Source: a bacterium
Lineage (GTDB): Bacteria; Desulfobacterota; DSWW01
Length of the DNA: 5,780 nucleotides
NCBI GenBank assembly: GCA_030609865.1
Contig: JAUWSZ010000204.1
Coordinates: 1 to 5,780, forward strand
Reading direction: 5' to 3'
Shown: piece after piece, positions 5,622-5,780 of the stretch
How the letters are laid out: each line of letters opens with the position of its first letter
Position numbering within the stretch: position 1 is the stretch's first letter
Made by a program: the position numbers and the translations under genes
The notes under the pieces: generated by a model
Told to the model about the DNA's origin: nothing
The model's database searches: none
What the model saw: only the letters and a program-made list of their open reading frames with translations

Positions 5622-5627
5622 ATGAAA

Positions 5628-5780
5628 ATGCCCCTCAAAGAGCATGACCTCGAAGCGGTCCTCGACTCCCTGTTCGACCAGATACTCGTCATCAACCAGA
5701 ACTTCATCATCGAGCACGCAAACAAATCCTGCGCCGAGGCCCTCGGGTACACCGACCCGGGCGAACTCGTCGGAAAGCAC
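5628..5780 (+). CDS. PAS-domain sensor protein, N-terminus only (runs off right edge)
   Basis: The 51 visible residues begin [20 protein letters not shown] and continue [20 protein letters not shown], then [11 protein letters not shown]. This is the beginning of a PAS domain: a short amphipathic helix, the 'D.i.viN.n..I...N......lGY....elvGk' pattern, and the GY turn. PAS domains sense small ligands, redox state or light, or mediate dimerisation, usually in histidine kinases, diguanylate cyclases or sigma54 activators. The output domain lies outside the window, so the class is unknown. There is no signal peptide or membrane segment in the visible part, which suggests a cytoplasmic sensor. The gene is divergent from the cold-shock gene across about 260 bases. 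No convincing sigma70 promoter was found on this strand. Confidence 0.82.
   Translation, partial: MPLKEHDLEAVLDSLFDQILVINQNFIIEHANKSCAEALGYTDPGELVGKH

Noticed and set aside
5369..5752. Upstream extension of the cold-shock frame to 196 residues
   Set aside because: It crosses the predicted promoter and the PAS gene on the opposite strand and shows no domain. Cold-shock proteins of this type are about 66-70 residues.
1..5780. CRISPR arrays, tRNA or rRNA genes, transposases and attachment sites
   Set aside because: No tandem spaced repeats, cloverleaf-like sequences, transposase motifs or long terminal repeats were seen on either strand.

Overview
The window reads as chromosomal DNA of a GC-rich Gram-negative bacterium. 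The best guess is an anaerobic deltaproteobacterium in the broad sense (Desulfobacterota-like), judged from the style of the electron transfer flavoprotein (ETF) subunits, the MltF-type lipoprotein and the gene mix. No rRNA or other marker is present, so this placement is an inference. There are no IS elements, phage genes, CRISPR arrays or tRNAs.

Region by region: (1) Positions 1-474, minus strand, hold the N-terminal 158 residues of a histidine-phosphatase (phosphoglycerate-mutase-like) protein that runs off the left edge. (2) Positions 475-642 are a divergent control region. It has a good sigma70-type promoter for the phosphatase, a plus-strand hairpin with a T7 tract that has no visible gene to terminate, and a promoter for the ETF genes. 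The -10 of that promoter covers the upstream ATG, so the downstream GTG at 643 is the likely ETF-beta start. (3) Positions 643-2420 are etfB-etfA, overlapping by one base (TGATG), encoding the two subunits of a flavoprotein that shuttles electrons from dehydrogenases. (4) Positions 2494-4002 encode an MltF-type lipoprotein with a periplasmic solute-binding-like domain followed by a lytic transglycosylase domain. (5) Positions 4119-5147 encode a protein without a Sec signal that looks like an NlpC/P60 or CHAP type cysteine hydrolase with a possible LysM-like segment. (6) Positions 5162-5368, minus strand, encode a 68-residue cold-shock protein. Its leader of about 130 nt starts from a strong sigma70-type promoter and contains a terminator-like hairpin. 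(7) Positions 5628-5780 hold the start of a divergent PAS-domain sensor protein that runs off the right edge.

Functionally, etfB-etfA is one translationally coupled redox unit. The MltF-like protein and the cysteine-hydrolase candidate are same-strand neighbours that could both act on the cell wall. The cold-shock gene and the PAS sensor are separately controlled. Most of the window is ordinary. The items most worth a second look are the terminator-like hairpin in the cold-shock leader, the orphan terminator ahead of the etf promoter, and the unsecreted-looking putative peptidoglycan hydrolase beside mltF.
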